Shown: piece after piece, positions 1-43,500 of the stretch | How the letters are laid out: each line of letters opens with the position of its first letter | Position numbering within the stretch: the stretch's first letter is position 1 | Origin: Cristatella mucedo | Lineage: Eukaryota; Bryozoa; Phylactolaemata; Cristatellidae | Assembly (NCBI GenBank): GCA_009760855.2 | Contig: WPIO01000009.1 | Coordinates: 3,655,001-3,719,000, forward strand | Length of the DNA: 64,000 bases | Direction: 5' to 3' | Notes under the pieces: model-generated | What the model was told of the DNA's origin: nothing | Seen by the model: the letters and a program-made list of their open reading frames with translations, nothing else | The model's database searches: none | Translations under genes and position numbers: made by a program

Positions 1-202
1 AACAACACCAGTTTATTTCACTACGCACGGGGAGGGGGGAGGAGGGAAGCACGACTCTCTTCGCCCCTCTCGCCGCCTGAGTGCCCTGCGACTCCCCTGC
101 CACAACAATCACCAACAGCACATCCCTACTGCATACCACGTCATGTGTTGCATCCCACTCGTACAGGTATCGGAGGGGGGCAGTGCCATCAATTAAACGG
201 AA

Positions 203-224
203 AACACACACACACACACACACC
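203..224. repeat. (CA)n microsatellite
   Basis: About 11 CA units. Confidence 0.9.
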
Positions 225-1040
225 AGTCTCTGATGATGATTTTAGCTCTATAATTGGGGTAGCTCCGTCGGTTCGCTTCGCCTTGCTGGAAACTCAGACG
301 CGTCGCAAACTGAGCTGACTCACCGCTCTAGATGAACGTCTATACACGCCATCCACTTGGGCACTCATTGCATGCAACACAGAGATTATGGCTGATTACA
401 GAAGACCTGCTGTTGATCTGTCCTGCTATTAAACGAAGACGCCTCGATTAATTGCCACTAGATGAAGGTCCGACTGCTTTCGGTTTTGAGTAGCATGAAT
501 TATTCCATAATAGCTTGCACCCGTGAACATTCGCGGAGAACTGCAATTTTGCATTGGAAGGCGAGCGTGACTGTTCGCTAACCTAGCTGGTGAGCCCATG
601 CCACTGGCTGCCAAGTTTAGAGCTCTTAGTGAATGCAGAAAAATCCGTGCAGGAACAAATTGCTTACCGACGGCAGGTACCGCACAACGCAACTTCCGGA
701 CTGTCGGGCTCACTCCGGCAGCTTTCCAATACGCCCACTCAACTGGTCCAATAGGAAGCGCCAGTCGTCACTTCAGCCGACAGCGAAAGGGAAAGCGAAG
801 CTGCCGGAATGGCCGCCGTGGCCGCCTTTGAACAACCTTTCTAAGTTCATAGTCGTATGAAGCTCTAACATTTCAAAGTAAAATTTCAAATTTGAGAGTG
901 TATGTTGTAGTTACATGTGCAAATGATCTCACCCTTTCCCCCTTTTTTGACTTACCATCACTGTGTCGTCATAGTAATATGTTACACCAGGAAATCGATC
1001 TGACCGCAATGTCAGTGTAGAACTAGCTTACTAACAAACC

Positions 1041-1109
1041 TAGCGCCTAGAGAGAGATTGAGTTCTCTGAGGGCACTTTATCAAGTGCATTATTATTATT
1101 ATTATTATA
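1041..1109 (+). mobile_element. LINE A 3' tail fragment
   Basis: It has the family tail AGCGCCTAGAGAGAGATTG..TTCTCTGAGGGCACTTTATC followed by (ATT)n. Only the tail is present. Confidence 0.75.
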
Positions 1110-2257
1110 GCTTCGTTTAGGAATCGATTGCAGTGTGTTTACACCACCAGCACGCATCCCGTATTGTGGACCACTTTGCTGTGGCCAAACAATAGGAAGA
1201 AGATTACAATTAAGTTCTTTAAATGGCTGCGAGGCTGCGTTAACGCTATCAACTTTCCTTCTTGCCGACGCCGACCGTCCTCGTCAGTGCGTTTGCACTA
1301 CGATTCACGAAACTTTGATGGCCGACTTAGTCCCGCCCGCGGCCCCTTGCTCTAATGGGGGGGGGGGCTATTAGGAAGAAGGATTTCCACTGGAGGCCGA
1401 CAAGCGTACACTTGCAAAAGTCGAGCTCACTGCAATCATTCATCATTGAAGATGGGTATGAGAAGAATAGAAAGAAAAGACAGATAAGCATAACAAATTC
1501 GGGAAAATGTACAGTCCTAAGTAGCATTCTCCGTCACGGGTTTGTGGATGCATTTCATAAAAAGACGCACGGCATATTTTGTGTAGAAAATAGTTAAGCC
1601 ATAGCTACAGCACGTAAGCATAAATGTTCAAGGACGCGCTCTGAACGCCTCAATATAGCTCGAGCCAACGAACGCCAGGCATCGCTATTTTGGTCGTGGG
1701 CTTGTACTTAATGAGCGCGGGTTTTGATTGGTCTGCTAGTACACCTAGAGGCACACAGTAGGAGCAGCCTCTCCTTCATGACAAGACAGCCGGTCGATTT
1801 GGCGGCTCCTCCTCTAGGAGGCTGTGTCGCATCAGCCCAAACCTGTGGGAAATCGGCACAAAATCGCGCCAACTTAGGCGCAAAGTCAATAGTGTAAACG
1901 ATTCTAATGGGCGTGTAGTCAGGGGTATCAATTTTGTCCCACTCAAGAATACAAAAAATGTGGTGCGATGTGACTGCGACTGTAGGTCAACAGAAACTTC
2001 ATGTCACAGCCTATAGACATTCTTCCAGCATGTTCACGACGATCCCCTGCAAATATATTGGCCACCTCCCGACGGCCAGCCATCCCTGACTTAATATCTA
2101 GCCGGACGGTGCAACTGGGCAGCTATACAGCTCGCCAATCACAGCTGGTGCTTGTCTCGGTTTATGCTTGTACTGAGGTTTAAATACGATGGGCTGGACA
2201 GCTTGCCGTTGTTGCTGTGTAACTGATGGTGGGGATGTCTGTATATGCATTCGCGTT

Positions 2258-2268
2258 TGTGTGTGTGT

Positions 2269-2309
<41 letters not shown>

Positions 2310-2312
2310 TGT
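2258..2312. repeat. (GT)n microsatellite, slightly interrupted
   Basis: GT dinucleotide array with a single GA interruption; TG-rich DNA continues to about 2340. Confidence 0.9.
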
Positions 2313-2924
2313 TTGTTTTCATGCATGTGTGTGTGAGCACACTCATCTGCTTATGTGTGTGCCCGTGAGGATGTGTAGGTACACTTGTGTTTGAGGGTTG
2401 TGAGAAGTTGTCTGAGTGGGTGCATGCACGAAACTTTTAAGCACAGCTAGTGCATGAGTAACTCTTTCCAGATATAGTAGACTCATTGTGGTATATTCGA
2501 TGCTGGCACACAAACTCGGTGTACATTTGGAATAAAGAAATGTCACGTTTTCAGTGTTTTATGGACTGTTGGCAACACAATTTTGCCAGCACTTTGGATT
2601 TGTGCGAATTTGTAATATTTACAACAAATTGTGCAATCTACCACATCTGTTTACTTAACAGGTGCACAAGTGTATAAATGACCCAGTTTTGCAGTATCGG
2701 ACACAATTTCTGGCTTTCAGCAGTCACCATTTCGGAGGAGTTTTATTTTGTGGCTCTGTCTGAGAGCTGCAAAGTATGGTTTACTGGATGCACTAAGTAT
2801 CCCACTCTCAAAAAGTGATTTCAACAGCTGTATCTGGCATTTTCTCAGCTATCAACATGAGCTTGAAGCATGCAAGTGTAAGTGTGTGCAATCGTAGTCC
2901 TGACATGGATCTAAACAATGCAAG

Positions 2925-3211
2925 AAATGGATGATGCAATAGATAGGACAGCATTGAGTGGGTCCCTGTGATTCGCCCTTCATGTGCTTATGCGTGCTGA
3001 CACTGTGCATGCTGCCACTAACCACATTTGCATGCTGACCCTGTGCATGTCACCCCTAACCATATTATTCATTTTGTTTGTTTATCAAGCATGATTTTAC
3101 TCACCATTCAATTGCATTTCCCTTTGCAGCAAATGTAAAGTGCCTAGAGAGATATTGAGTTCTCTGAGGGCTCTGTATCAAGTGCAATATTATTATTATT
3201 ATTATTATTAA
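2925..3211 (+). mobile_element. LINE A 3' UTR and tail
   Basis: It contains the family 3' UTR words GTGGGTCCCTGTGATTCG, CATTTGCATGCTGACCCTG and TCACCCCTAACCAT, then the hairpin tail and (ATT)n. No coding part is left. Confidence 0.85.
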
Positions 3212-3414
3212 AGGAAAATGGACCCACAGCGTTTTATAATTAACAATAAATTGAATACTTTTTAAAATTATTTCTTAGGTCTTAAATTTCTTATTTTGAC
3301 AAACGCTTGCACTAAATTGAACTAACTTGTCATTATATCTTTAGAAGCATTTTAATACATTCATATTATCGCTGCTTTGACATCTCACGTATTTGCCAAG
3401 CCTGTCGCGGCAGT

Positions 3415-3582
3415 CGAGATGCTGACCCTTTTCATCTCACCCCTAACCATGTTATGCTTGTTGAGCACGCTACCACTAATCATTCGGCCATGGTTCCTTT
3501 GCAGCATATGTAAAGTGCCTAGAGAAAGAGTGAGCTCTCTGAGAGTGCTATAAAAATGTATTTTTATTTAATAATAATAATA
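3415..3582 (+). mobile_element. LINE A 3' UTR and tail, part of an inverted cluster
   Basis: TGCTGACCCTTTTCATCTCACCCCTAACC through the hairpin tail and an (ATT/TTA)-rich end. It meets the next copy tail to tail. Confidence 0.8.
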
Positions 3583-3951
3583 ATAACACACTTGATAAAG
3601 CACCCTCGGAGAACTCAATCTCTTTCTAGGCGCTTCACGTTTGCTGCAAAGGAAAGACAATCGAATGGTTATTGGTAGCTCGCTCAATAAGCAACAAGAA
3701 TAATATGATCAAGGATGACATGCACAGGGTCAGCATGCAAGTATGGTTAGTTGCAGCATGCAGTGTCGGCGCAGTGTAGTGTAAGCACATTAAGGTGGAA
3801 TCACATGGACCCACTAAGTGCTGTGATAAATATGTGCGTTTTTAGTTTCTTTTTAAATGTGGTCAAGTCAGGGGATGTCGTGACGCACGTCGGGAGTGAG
3901 TTCAGGGCTTTACGAGCATATGAACTAAAGGCGCGGTCCTTGCAGTATTTG
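3583..3951 (-). mobile_element. LINE A 3' end, inverted relative to neighbours
   Basis: Reading on the minus strand it encodes [20 protein letters not shown] and [15 protein letters not shown], then 3' UTR and an (ATT)n tail that abuts the tail of the preceding plus-strand copy. Confidence 0.85.
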
Positions 3952-4112
3952 CTGGGTCCTCGTGAATTATCTTCTTTCGTGCTTATTCGTGCTGACACCA
4001 TACCCGTGGTCACCAATCATTTTGGCGTAGTTCATTTAGAGTCTAACGTCATGTGCCTAGAAAGATATTACATTCTTTGAGGAGGCTATACCAATCTAAT
4101 ATTATTACAATT
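3952..4112 (+). mobile_element. LINE A 3' UTR and tail (third copy of the cluster)
   Basis: Starts at GGGTCCTCGTGAATTATC, a diverged form of GGGTCCCTGTGATTCGTC, and runs to a decayed hairpin tail and ATTATTAC end. Confidence 0.65.
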
Positions 4113-5695
4113 ATTGGCTACTCCCAAGGAAGGATCTAACAAGGTCGTTGAAATGCATTTTTCGATGGGAGAATACTTGATCATGTCCAAAAATGCTCAC
4201 TTTGCCATGCTGTGATGATGCTACCAAATACAATCCTTCGAAAACTGAAAACGGTTTCCGAGCCCACTTTAAAACTTCCAACAAGTAACTTCGGATGTTT
4301 TTCACTAAATAATTGGCTAACCAATGCATCAGCATGTACAACTCCAAAAAAATTTCTCTTTCTCATATTGTTATCATCTTGTGGTAGTATTTTTGGCTTT
4401 GATTTGGTTAAACAAGATTTATATTGATTCGCAGTTTTTGTGTCAGCAGTGTATGTAACAAGTAGGGATTAGCGTTCATTTATAAAATCGATTACTGAAA
4501 CAAGTCATATTTTGTGGCATGGAACGACTGACAATAAAATCTAGGATACATTGGCGAATTGCATCATTGCAGCACGAATCGATTTAACAGTGCTCTATTG
4601 TTTGACTTTGCTTGATAGACACCAGCTGCCGGCTGACTACATGCCTGGATCTACATACAGGTAATGCTGACCTTGCCTGCAAGAGCTCTGCTAGGTAAAT
4701 GCCCCTGTTCATGCTATGACATAGTGAAACCGTTGAACGCCTGTGGCTTTTCCGCGAATTTGATCTAAAATTTTTAAATAAATTTTTTTGTTTTGTTTAT
4801 CTATAGGAAGCATGTCCTAGAAACAACATCGGGCTTGTTGCATTAGTGTAAACCGAACTAATTTATCAACAAGATTATCTGGGTCTGGTAGCTTCTAATC
4901 GGAATTATAATATTCCCTAACTATCATCGGCCGAGGCTTAGGTGGTTACTTTAGATGAATGTACTTAAAAAATCAACGCTAGCTTGCAAGTCTCAGTCGA
5001 GTCCTAAGGACTTGGTTAGCAATGGCTTACACACCCCAACCAGACTCGATCACAAGTTTACCAGCCCTCACCGACATCGTCTGTTTGGACGTCCAGTGGC
5101 ACCTCAAGCGATTTGTGGTAGGATTTGTTAGTTAAAGGCAAATAAGAGGTATCTATTCTTGGTGCATTTGCTTCTGCCGCCTTTTGGGCCCTCGATGAAA
5201 AGCTGAGTGCAGCAGATTCAGTGCACAAACACTTGGGTACTTGCTGGCACATAAAGTATTTACTGCAATCGTGTACCAGACACACAAGCCGTTGTCGACT
5301 TAGTTGAAACCTACGGTCAGTGTTTGAAGCCGGAATAAAGCCAGCTGTTTGAAGCTTGAATTTGGATGCAAGAAATGAGTCTTGCAGCCACAAACAAGGC
5401 CTAGCTAGCGAATTAGTACTGGTCTGCCGTAAAGCTAATTGTCATGACAAAATAGCATTCGACACCCAGCAAGATCGACTGTGCATGACTAAATGCTCAC
5501 TGTCAGTCTGAAGCCGGCTTATGGAGCGCTGTCAGGCCGGAAATAAGCAGACGGCAGCAAAACACGTGGGATTCTGCATTCACCCATACGTTGATGGTGA
5601 GCAAATGCTGGTCAGCTAGAAGCAGAAGGGTGCATGAGAACCTCGCTGTATACGATCCGTGAGCAGCAACGATCTCTGACACCGTTGACGTGTCT

Positions 5696-5696
<1 letters not shown>

Positions 5697-5763
<67 letters not shown>
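5697..5763. repeat. (GA)n microsatellite
   Basis: Pure GA array of about 33 units, preceded by TGTCTCG and followed by GGGATTT. Confidence 0.95.
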
Positions 5764-5767
<4 letters not shown>

Positions 5768-6020
5768 ATTTAAACCATTTAATGTGTTGAATAAGCGACT
5801 GTCTTAGCTAATGACATGGGTCATGGACTCATAAAAACAATAAGCACTACCAAGTGTCATGTTTCCAAATTTTTTCTGATGTTCAGTTTTTCAAATGTCC
5901 TAGACGTTCTCAACCCCTCCAATTCTCCAATTGAGGACGACTATGGCTTTTCCCTCACTGGTACTAGGCAATAGCTGCTGCTGCAATCAACACTAGATCT
6001 TACATAAAAAAAGTTGGTAA

Positions 6021-6026
6021 TTTATT
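6021..6026 (-). promoter_or_regulatory. candidate UGP2 polyadenylation signal
   Basis: TTTATT on the plus strand reads AATAAA in the UGP2 transcript, about 700 nt after the stop codon. I saw no canonical AATAAA or ATTAAA between it and the stop, so 6000-6732 is the probable 3' UTR. No transcript evidence is available. Confidence 0.35.
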
Positions 6027-6732
6027 TTCGAAGCACCCACAGAACCTTCCTTTGTAGTGAAATGACTTTAAAAGAGGAATATTTTTCAACGGACAGTTTA
6101 TAGCCACTATTATGCCATCGGAACAATGCTGGTATAATAGTTTTGTTTCTTTAGCCGTTATAATGTCGGGGATCCTCACCCATCGAGCAAGAACCATGCA
6201 GAGTGTGTGCACACGAAGTTGCCTATCGGTACAGGAGCACCGAGCCAACACGCGATAGAAATAACAAGCGATGGTGAAAGACAGTTTACGGTACACATTC
6301 CCACATATACACTTAAGAGATTAATCGTGGGTTTACTGCGAGTAACTAACAGGTTAAAGTAACAAGAATGAGCAGGCGCCCAGCACAACTTGAGCATCAC
6401 CTCGAGACACACATCATCGCTGTGTAACGTGCATGCTGCATGTCTTGCGAAAATCCATGCACTATGCAGGTGGAAACCGATCCACGATTATCGTGCACCA
6501 TTTTCAAGACATGCCTAACCTGGAGTACGCTCGTCAAAAAAAAGGACGTCAACGCCATGAAAAGTCGCGCGTCAGCAACAGTCCATCGAGTGCTGATAGT
6601 GCAAGAACGCCACAAATACACGCGCACCAATATATATGTGCCACACGAATGCAGTCCTACACCAGCTGGTATGCTCTCCCGAATTGTCCAATGACCAGCA
6701 GATGCACTGCTGACACTAGCGACCACTGTGGT

Positions 6733-37159
<30,427 letters not shown>

Positions 37160-38961
37160 GTCCGCACACACAGCTAACGCTGCTCTGCGCGATACAAGCA
37201 AAGCCAAGGGCGATAAACCGGCCCGGGCAAACGGAGTGGGCGGGCGAGATTACTTCAAGGATCCATCGGTCCGCGCGGCGGGGGAACTGTCATTTAAACT
37301 CGCCACACCCCTTTGGCGACGTGGCGGCGTCCTTTCGCTGACCAGCTGATCTGGCGAAAAAGTGGGCGAATTCCAGAGCGACCGATTTGAAGCAGCACTA
37401 CGGCCGCAGCTAAACAGAAGCGAACCCTGGAACGCCCGGTTTCGCCTAGCGCGCGCCGCACCGCGGCGAGAAGCCAACGAATGCAGGGGCTCTTCGTCGG
37501 GCTGCCACAATAGCACTGGAAAAATCAGTAGCGCCTCTGTTGGAGCACTAGCGAGCTCAGAGTGCACTGCGAATGAACGAGCGATCAGTGGAATGCGAGT
37601 ACGCACCGCGCTAGCGTCAGCCATCGCATACGTTCGTTCACAGGGTGCCGGCGGTCGCCGCGGTTGCCAGCGGATCTCAAGGTCAACTATCAACTACGCC
37701 TTCCAGCCGCCGGCGATCAACAGGTTTTCTTCGTTCGTTATAAAAATGATAAAAAATATACTCCAGAGACTCGTGTATTAGGCGCTATTGGCGCGTCTTT
37801 CCCGATCAGCCCGCCGCCAAGGTCAGCGTCGAGGCCGTAGCGACGGCGAGGCCAGTCGCAAGGGAGCTGCCGCGCATCGTCTGTTGTTGCCCGACATTTA
37901 CCATGTACCACTACGGAATATTGGCACACATGCGCCAGAAGACTTAATTGTAATAATATAGATATCGAATATCAAAGGCGTCTCATGGACCAGCGTGGAT
38001 TCGCCAGAACCTCAAAAAAACGTGTTATGTGGCCGGCGAACTTGCAGCGTCGCACCTGAAGCGTTTTCGCTTCCATAGGTTGAACGGATGTTCTGCTAAT
38101 CGCTGTATGGTGGTAGGTACCCTCTTTTGGGAAGGGCTAGGTTTTTTGCTTTCATTAGTCGCATGGTGGTTTGGCCACTACCGTACCCGCGTTGGACATA
38201 TATCTTAAAGACTTCTCAACCATCTGGGCGACCGCAGGACCTGGCGTAGCTTTAGTTTACAGTTTGCCTGCACACCCTGCTGCTTTAAGATGTTTTCTGG
38301 CTTTAGTCACTTGCATCTCTGCTTCATAGCGGATCCACGATCGGTGCACGGTGAATAGGAAAGACCGTGCAAAGGCCAGCCCCGACAGAAAGTGATTGCT
38401 ACATAAACTCTCGGTGCAATTGTTTTAGCAGCACATCTATGCGACGCCGATGCGTCCGCAGGGAGTACTTCGAACGATAGCACTCGCTCAATACTCGGTG
38501 AGTGGGGCACCCGTGGATCGGTGCTAAAGTGGCACGTCGAGCAGCCGGCCAGGCAGCCTATCTCTGCAGCCGAGAGCTCTCGGAACGTGCCGACTCGGAG
38601 AAGGCTGCATGCTTATACCCCTGGGGGGGGGGGCTTGCCACTCGAATGTGACATTGCAACAGCAGCAGTGTCACGTGAGATCGGTTGAGCTCGATGTGCC
38701 AGCTCGCTGCTCTGGACGCTGCAGCCTGCGGTGCGCCAGCTTCGGGCACTAGATAACTTCCACGTTGCCAAGAGAGTAGCCCGTATAAGTCGGTCCCTTG
38801 GCGAGCAAGCTGCAGTAGTGAGTTAGTTAGCTCAGCATTATTAAGGCAGAAGCTGACGAACCTTGGCACTTGTGTGAAGGGTTACCGAAGTCACCTGCTA
38901 GCAAAAGGGGACCTGGCCGTATCTACATAGTTTTAGTCTGCTACTAGCTTCTGTCAAATTA

Positions 38962-39098
38962 ACGCTGGTTCGGCCGAGTGGGTGAGGTGCTCGCTCCGAC
39001 CAAGGTCGTGGGCTCGAGCTCCGTGGCATACGTGAAGCGCCTGAATAGAGACAAAGTTCTCTCAGGGCGCTGTATACGAATGAATTATGTTATGTTAA
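38962..39098 (+). mobile_element. SINE-2
   Basis: CTGGTTCGGCCGAGTGGGTG, GGGCTCGAGCTCC, GTGAAGCGCCTGAATAGAGA, AAAGTTCTCTCAGGGCGCTG and AATGAATTATG. Intergenic. Confidence 0.8.
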
Positions 39099-39177
39099 TA
39101 ATAAGAATAATAACAATACACTTGATGTTATAACTCAACTTATCTGCTGTGCTGTCTCTGCACTTTAGCGACTTGGC

Positions 39178-39262
39178 AGTAATAATAATAATATAATAAT
39201 AATAATAATAATGTACTTGATAAAGCCCCTCAGAGAACTTAATCTCTTTCTAGGCGCTTTGC
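39178..39262 (-). mobile_element. LINE A 3' tail (with a second AAT-rich patch at 39100-39122)
   Basis: (AAT)n followed by TTGATAAAG..AGAGAACTTAATCTCTTTC and TAGGCGCTTTGC, the inverted family tail. Intergenic between MED17 and UGP2. Confidence 0.7.
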
Positions 39263-40337
39263 TTGCACGTCTGAGCTGCTGTGCCATGGCGGCTAGCAAT
39301 GTCTGTGTAGTAAATGACTCAGCCTCTACATCAAAGCTGCAAGCTGTATCTCAAACCACCAGCTGTCTAGATTTTTTCTTGAAGAGCTGGGAAGCTAGAA
39401 GGGGCCTATCTGTTGCGCAATGATAGATATTTGGCACTCACTGCTCAGCTCAGCACAACGGCGCGAGGTGAGTATGTGTGCGAATGACTTAATTGTGCAA
39501 GCCAGCCACACCGGCCAGGTGCAGGCTAGCATCAAGCGTTAAGGGTCTCGGCAGACTAAATTCACACACTATTAACACAACTCCCCATTTGCACATGCAC
39601 TGCCCCAACTCCACTGCTGGTGCAGCAAGGCACCGCACGCCGGTAGCATCTGTCGGCGACACAGACGAGCGAGTTTTGGAACTTGAGGCCACAGCGTGGT
39701 CTGATTCGGATCGAACTTTGTGTAACTGCCACTGTTGGATTACTGCAGCAGCTGATAGCAAGGCAGGGTGCTGGCAGCAGCATTTTTGCAGCGCCGTGCA
39801 TATAAAAAAGTCAATCAAACATATAACTATGTACTCCCAAGCTGTGCGTGCCAAAAGGTCCGGAGTAGGAAGGGTAATTATGTGTGCACACGTGAGCAAG
39901 CATCGTCTGAAGACAATGAAGGCTGCACATATGCGATTCCACTCGTCATGGTAGCTACATGGTAGCTGCACGGTCTTGGACGACGAGGAGCACAAACTGA
40001 TCAGCACGATCGAGGCATAGAGCGACCGGCTCATGGCAGAAGCCACTGAATTAGGTAACCATGACCCTAGCGTCCTAACACGATTCGAGAATGCTACTCC
40101 GAATGCCGGAAGCTACGCTCGGTTGAGGAGCTGCAGTCGATAGCAGGATGATAGCACCCGACGTCGGCATGCCTGTTAGCTAGCCGTACAATCCGAGGCT
40201 AACGGAAGCAGGGCTGCAGCCGGGGCCCCTCGGTAGACTACTGGCTTGGACTCAGGAGGAGCTGGAACGTTCATCGGAGCGGCCAACCGTAGCACATTAG
40301 TCAGTCGAACCGAGTCAGCTTAGGCAACCGTGCCGAG

Positions 40338-40569
40338 TCACTTCATCAGCACAGCCATCATCATTTCCATCTTGCTGGGAAAGTTCCTCCCAGTCAATGC
40401 CGACACGTTCACGGTCTCAAACTCGCCTCGTAGAGTCTCCCAGCACGGGTCGGTCATCAGGTCGTCCTCATCAGTCTGGATGCGGTCACTGAAGTTGCCA
40501 GCGGCCACTGCTGCCCTCTGCAGCAGCACTTGAATGCCGGTGATGGGATTCCCCTTCACCGCAATGGCT
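40338..40569 (-). CDS. MED17: MED17 coding exon 13 (C-terminus and TGA stop)
   Basis: Acceptor TCTTTGTACAG; residues 585-660 then TGA at 40340-40338. [20 protein letters not shown] then [13 protein letters not shown] matches [20 protein letters not shown] and FVYKMELLMSAL of human MED17. I found no canonical poly(A) signal close downstream. Confidence 0.95.
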
Positions 40570-43500
40570 CTGTACAAAGAAAAATAAGAGTGAGCCTGCC
40601 GAATCATATCCAGCAAAGCCTCGGTGGCTCACTGCTGAAGCCTACAAGTCGTCCGCTCGCGCTCTGTGACAATAAGCAATCGCTAACTCAATTGACACGA
40701 CTACCAAAATTATGACGAAATGACTAAAGGCTACAGGTTAGCTGATTCAGCGAACTCCTTCATATGTGTAACGTGATGTAATGTAATGTATCTCTAATGT
40801 ATCTCCATCTGTAACTCCACGAAGCCACAAAGACTATGTGGGTGTTAGACAGGAGAGTTTTGTATAGCACACCCACAGCCTAAGCGGTTTCGGTACGCAT
40901 TCGGTAACCAACAGACTTCATCTCAGGCAGCAAAGAGAAAGAGAGAAGCACAGCAGAATAAGCAGAGAAGTTGAGGTCGTGAGTAGCATGGAATTAGCAG
41001 CTCAGGACGGCTGGAAAGGACACATCACAGTCAGCAGCAGGAGCATAGATGTCGTTGCATAAGAATCACATAAGTACAGCCTAGGACCTGCAGAGCAAAA
41101 GCTTCTGTCGCTCATGGTTTTTAAGCAGAGGAATGGAACAGCTAACTTATAGCAGCAGAAGAGCATTGACGGCTATCACCACTGCTTGCAGGCGGTAATA
41201 AAGGATCGTCCACAGCAGGTCTCGAACCCACTGCCTGGGTCGTGAAAAGAGCGGGCACCTCACCCCTAGGCTAAAACCCGGCGGCTATGATGGAACCAAA
41301 CAATGGACATTGGGGCAAAGCAGCTACGGTAAAATACAGGTAAATCGACGCGCACTGGCAGGTCACGAGATCGAGGTCATCCTGTAAAACGCTTTTACTT
41401 CCAAGCTTTTTCCAAGAATGAATCTTAGACAAGAAGGACGACTACCCGTGCCAGCCAGTACTGAAATTTGAAGGGAAGGCTGGTGCATTCGGTAATCTCA
41501 ACAGCATCGGCAAACGCCACACCCACAGCACTGCAAGCATTGACGCGTGCACACAAATCGATCAGTCCCACATGTTAAGCCAGTGAAAAGCCCCGAGGAA
41601 AAGAGCAATGCTGATCTGGGCATGACAGTCGAGAACCGGTACAAGGTCTCACCAGCTATGCACGGGCCTACGTGCAGTCGCTCGGAACGAGATGGCTTCA
41701 AAAGCATGCCAATACATGCCTGTCTTTTTTCATTGCATTTCCCCTCACAAACAATTTTTGACATTGCCGTGTCTATAAGTTTGCCTTGTGTGTGGCCCTT
41801 GCTTTGCGCATACAGTCAAGTCCTAGATTACAGAAGCTGCTTGGAAAAAGGCACGTGACAGCACTGCTATGCTTCGACTAAATAAGGACAAAGGGGGCTT
41901 CGAGTTGCTCGGCGGTATTAGGCTGGAAGTGTACAGCTGTGCAGCTGTAAAGTGGATTTGCAGCTGCAGCGGCAGATAAAACCACACTGGGTGAGCATTG
42001 AAGCATCTCCCACCAGATTATAAAGTAGGCTAGTATCTCTACTTAACTGAACGAGAAATGGGAAGAAATGTTTATAATAATAATAATAACAATAATAATA
42101 ATGATAATACATTCGCATAGCATCCTCAGAGAACCCAATCTCTTTCTAGGCACTTAACATACACTGTAAAGAAAGAATGGTCATATGGTTGGTGGCAGTG
42201 TTGCTTGTGCTGGCAAGCAACAGATATGCAGCCTCTCCCCACAGACCAGCTTTGGAAAGGGCTGAGGGGAAGGAAAGAGGAGGTGTCGTCGTCATCGTCG
42301 GAGCCTCCGGTTACAGTCAGGCTGGGTCACAATGTGTCTTCTGTGTGTGTGTGAGTGTGTGTGCACGTGCGCGTGCGTGTGCGCATTCGCGCGGGGTGGA
42401 CGCTACAGATGCTTTGCCGTTCAAACAGAGGAGGAGAGGCTGGTGCAGAAGCCTGCAAGCGCTGAAGGCTCAGCCGCCTAGCTGAGGATTAAATGTCTCC
42501 GCTAGCACCGGCTTTACGTTTGGCAGGTGGCTGACAGCGACGGCAGCAGACAACGATGAAACGGCGCTGGCAACTCAACACGTCCGCAAGCAAAGTCGAA
42601 GCCAGCCAAAGCGACACATCGCTGCTGAAAAATTAGCAGTTCAAGCGATGCTCGGTTAGACACCCACTTGTCGCCCGTCGGAGTCGATATAAGTAGAGAA
42701 GAGCACAGGCCCGTCACCAGGACGCCGCCACCGCACACGCTGCCTCCGCCGCCGCCAGATGAGGGCACGTACGACAGCACACTCCAGTCCATGTGCTTGG
42801 CCAGAATGTGAACGACTTGAACCTGGTACTGCACCACCTGCAACCGTCAGACAAAATCCGCTATGTATACGAGTCGCTATGCAGCAAAAGGTGCCACCGA
42901 GTGGCAGAGGGGTAACAGAAAGGAGGCGAAGGGAGCAAAACCAAATGGGCAGAGTAATGCACCCACATCCCCTGCCGGCAAGATTACAGTGGCCCGTGCA
43001 TGCATAGCCTTCAGTCGCGAGGCGCCGGTAGTTTGAGCTCAGCTCGGCTACAGTTGCCAGATCGAGGTGCTAGAGAGGGGGCTCAATCACTGTCCCTGCT
43101 ATGGCTGCCATCTGGCTTATTCGATTTCTATCGTTAGAGAACAGGCTGCTGTAGAACTCGGATCTAACCTGTTAGAAGTGACGTTTATTCACTTCTTTCT
43201 GAACAGCCTATGCCGACTGGGAAAATGTGGTGGCATACAACACTGGCATTACTCGAACTAGAGCTTAGTATTCTTAAGAACCAGGCCAGGTGATATAAAC
43301 AGTCCTATAAAGCATCAAGGTTCATCACGGGCATTGCTGCTCTAAGAGATAGGGCCATGAATGCTGCCTTTCCCAAGCAGCCAATGATAGACAGCTGCCA
43401 TTTCCTCTCCGTCCCAGCCGATTTGTAACGTTAGTAATGCTCTACAAAAGGTCGCAGCCATAGTACAGCAATGCTCAGAGCGAGAGTTACTGACCACTCT

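Larger units (their letters stand above)
1..6000. other. region downstream of UGP2 without recognised genes
   Basis: Apart from the LINE tails and microsatellites listed separately I recognise nothing here. Open frames such as 5393-5058 (111 aa, minus) have no family resemblance that I can see and no convincing splice partners. Confidence 0.5.
37901..40337. other. intergenic region between MED17 and UGP2
   Basis: It holds one SINE-2 and a LINE A tail. The 185-aa minus and 153-aa plus frames at 39489-40046 overlap on opposite strands and resemble no known family. No canonical poly(A) signal for MED17 was spotted close to its stop. Confidence 0.5.

Noticed and set aside
37250-37781. 147- and 139-codon frames in the CpG-rich block
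   Set aside because: GC-rich DNA has few stop codons in any frame; both strands are open and neither product is recognisable.
39489-40046. 185-codon minus and 153-codon plus frames
   Set aside because: They overlap on opposite strands, match no recognised family and lack convincing splice or start context.
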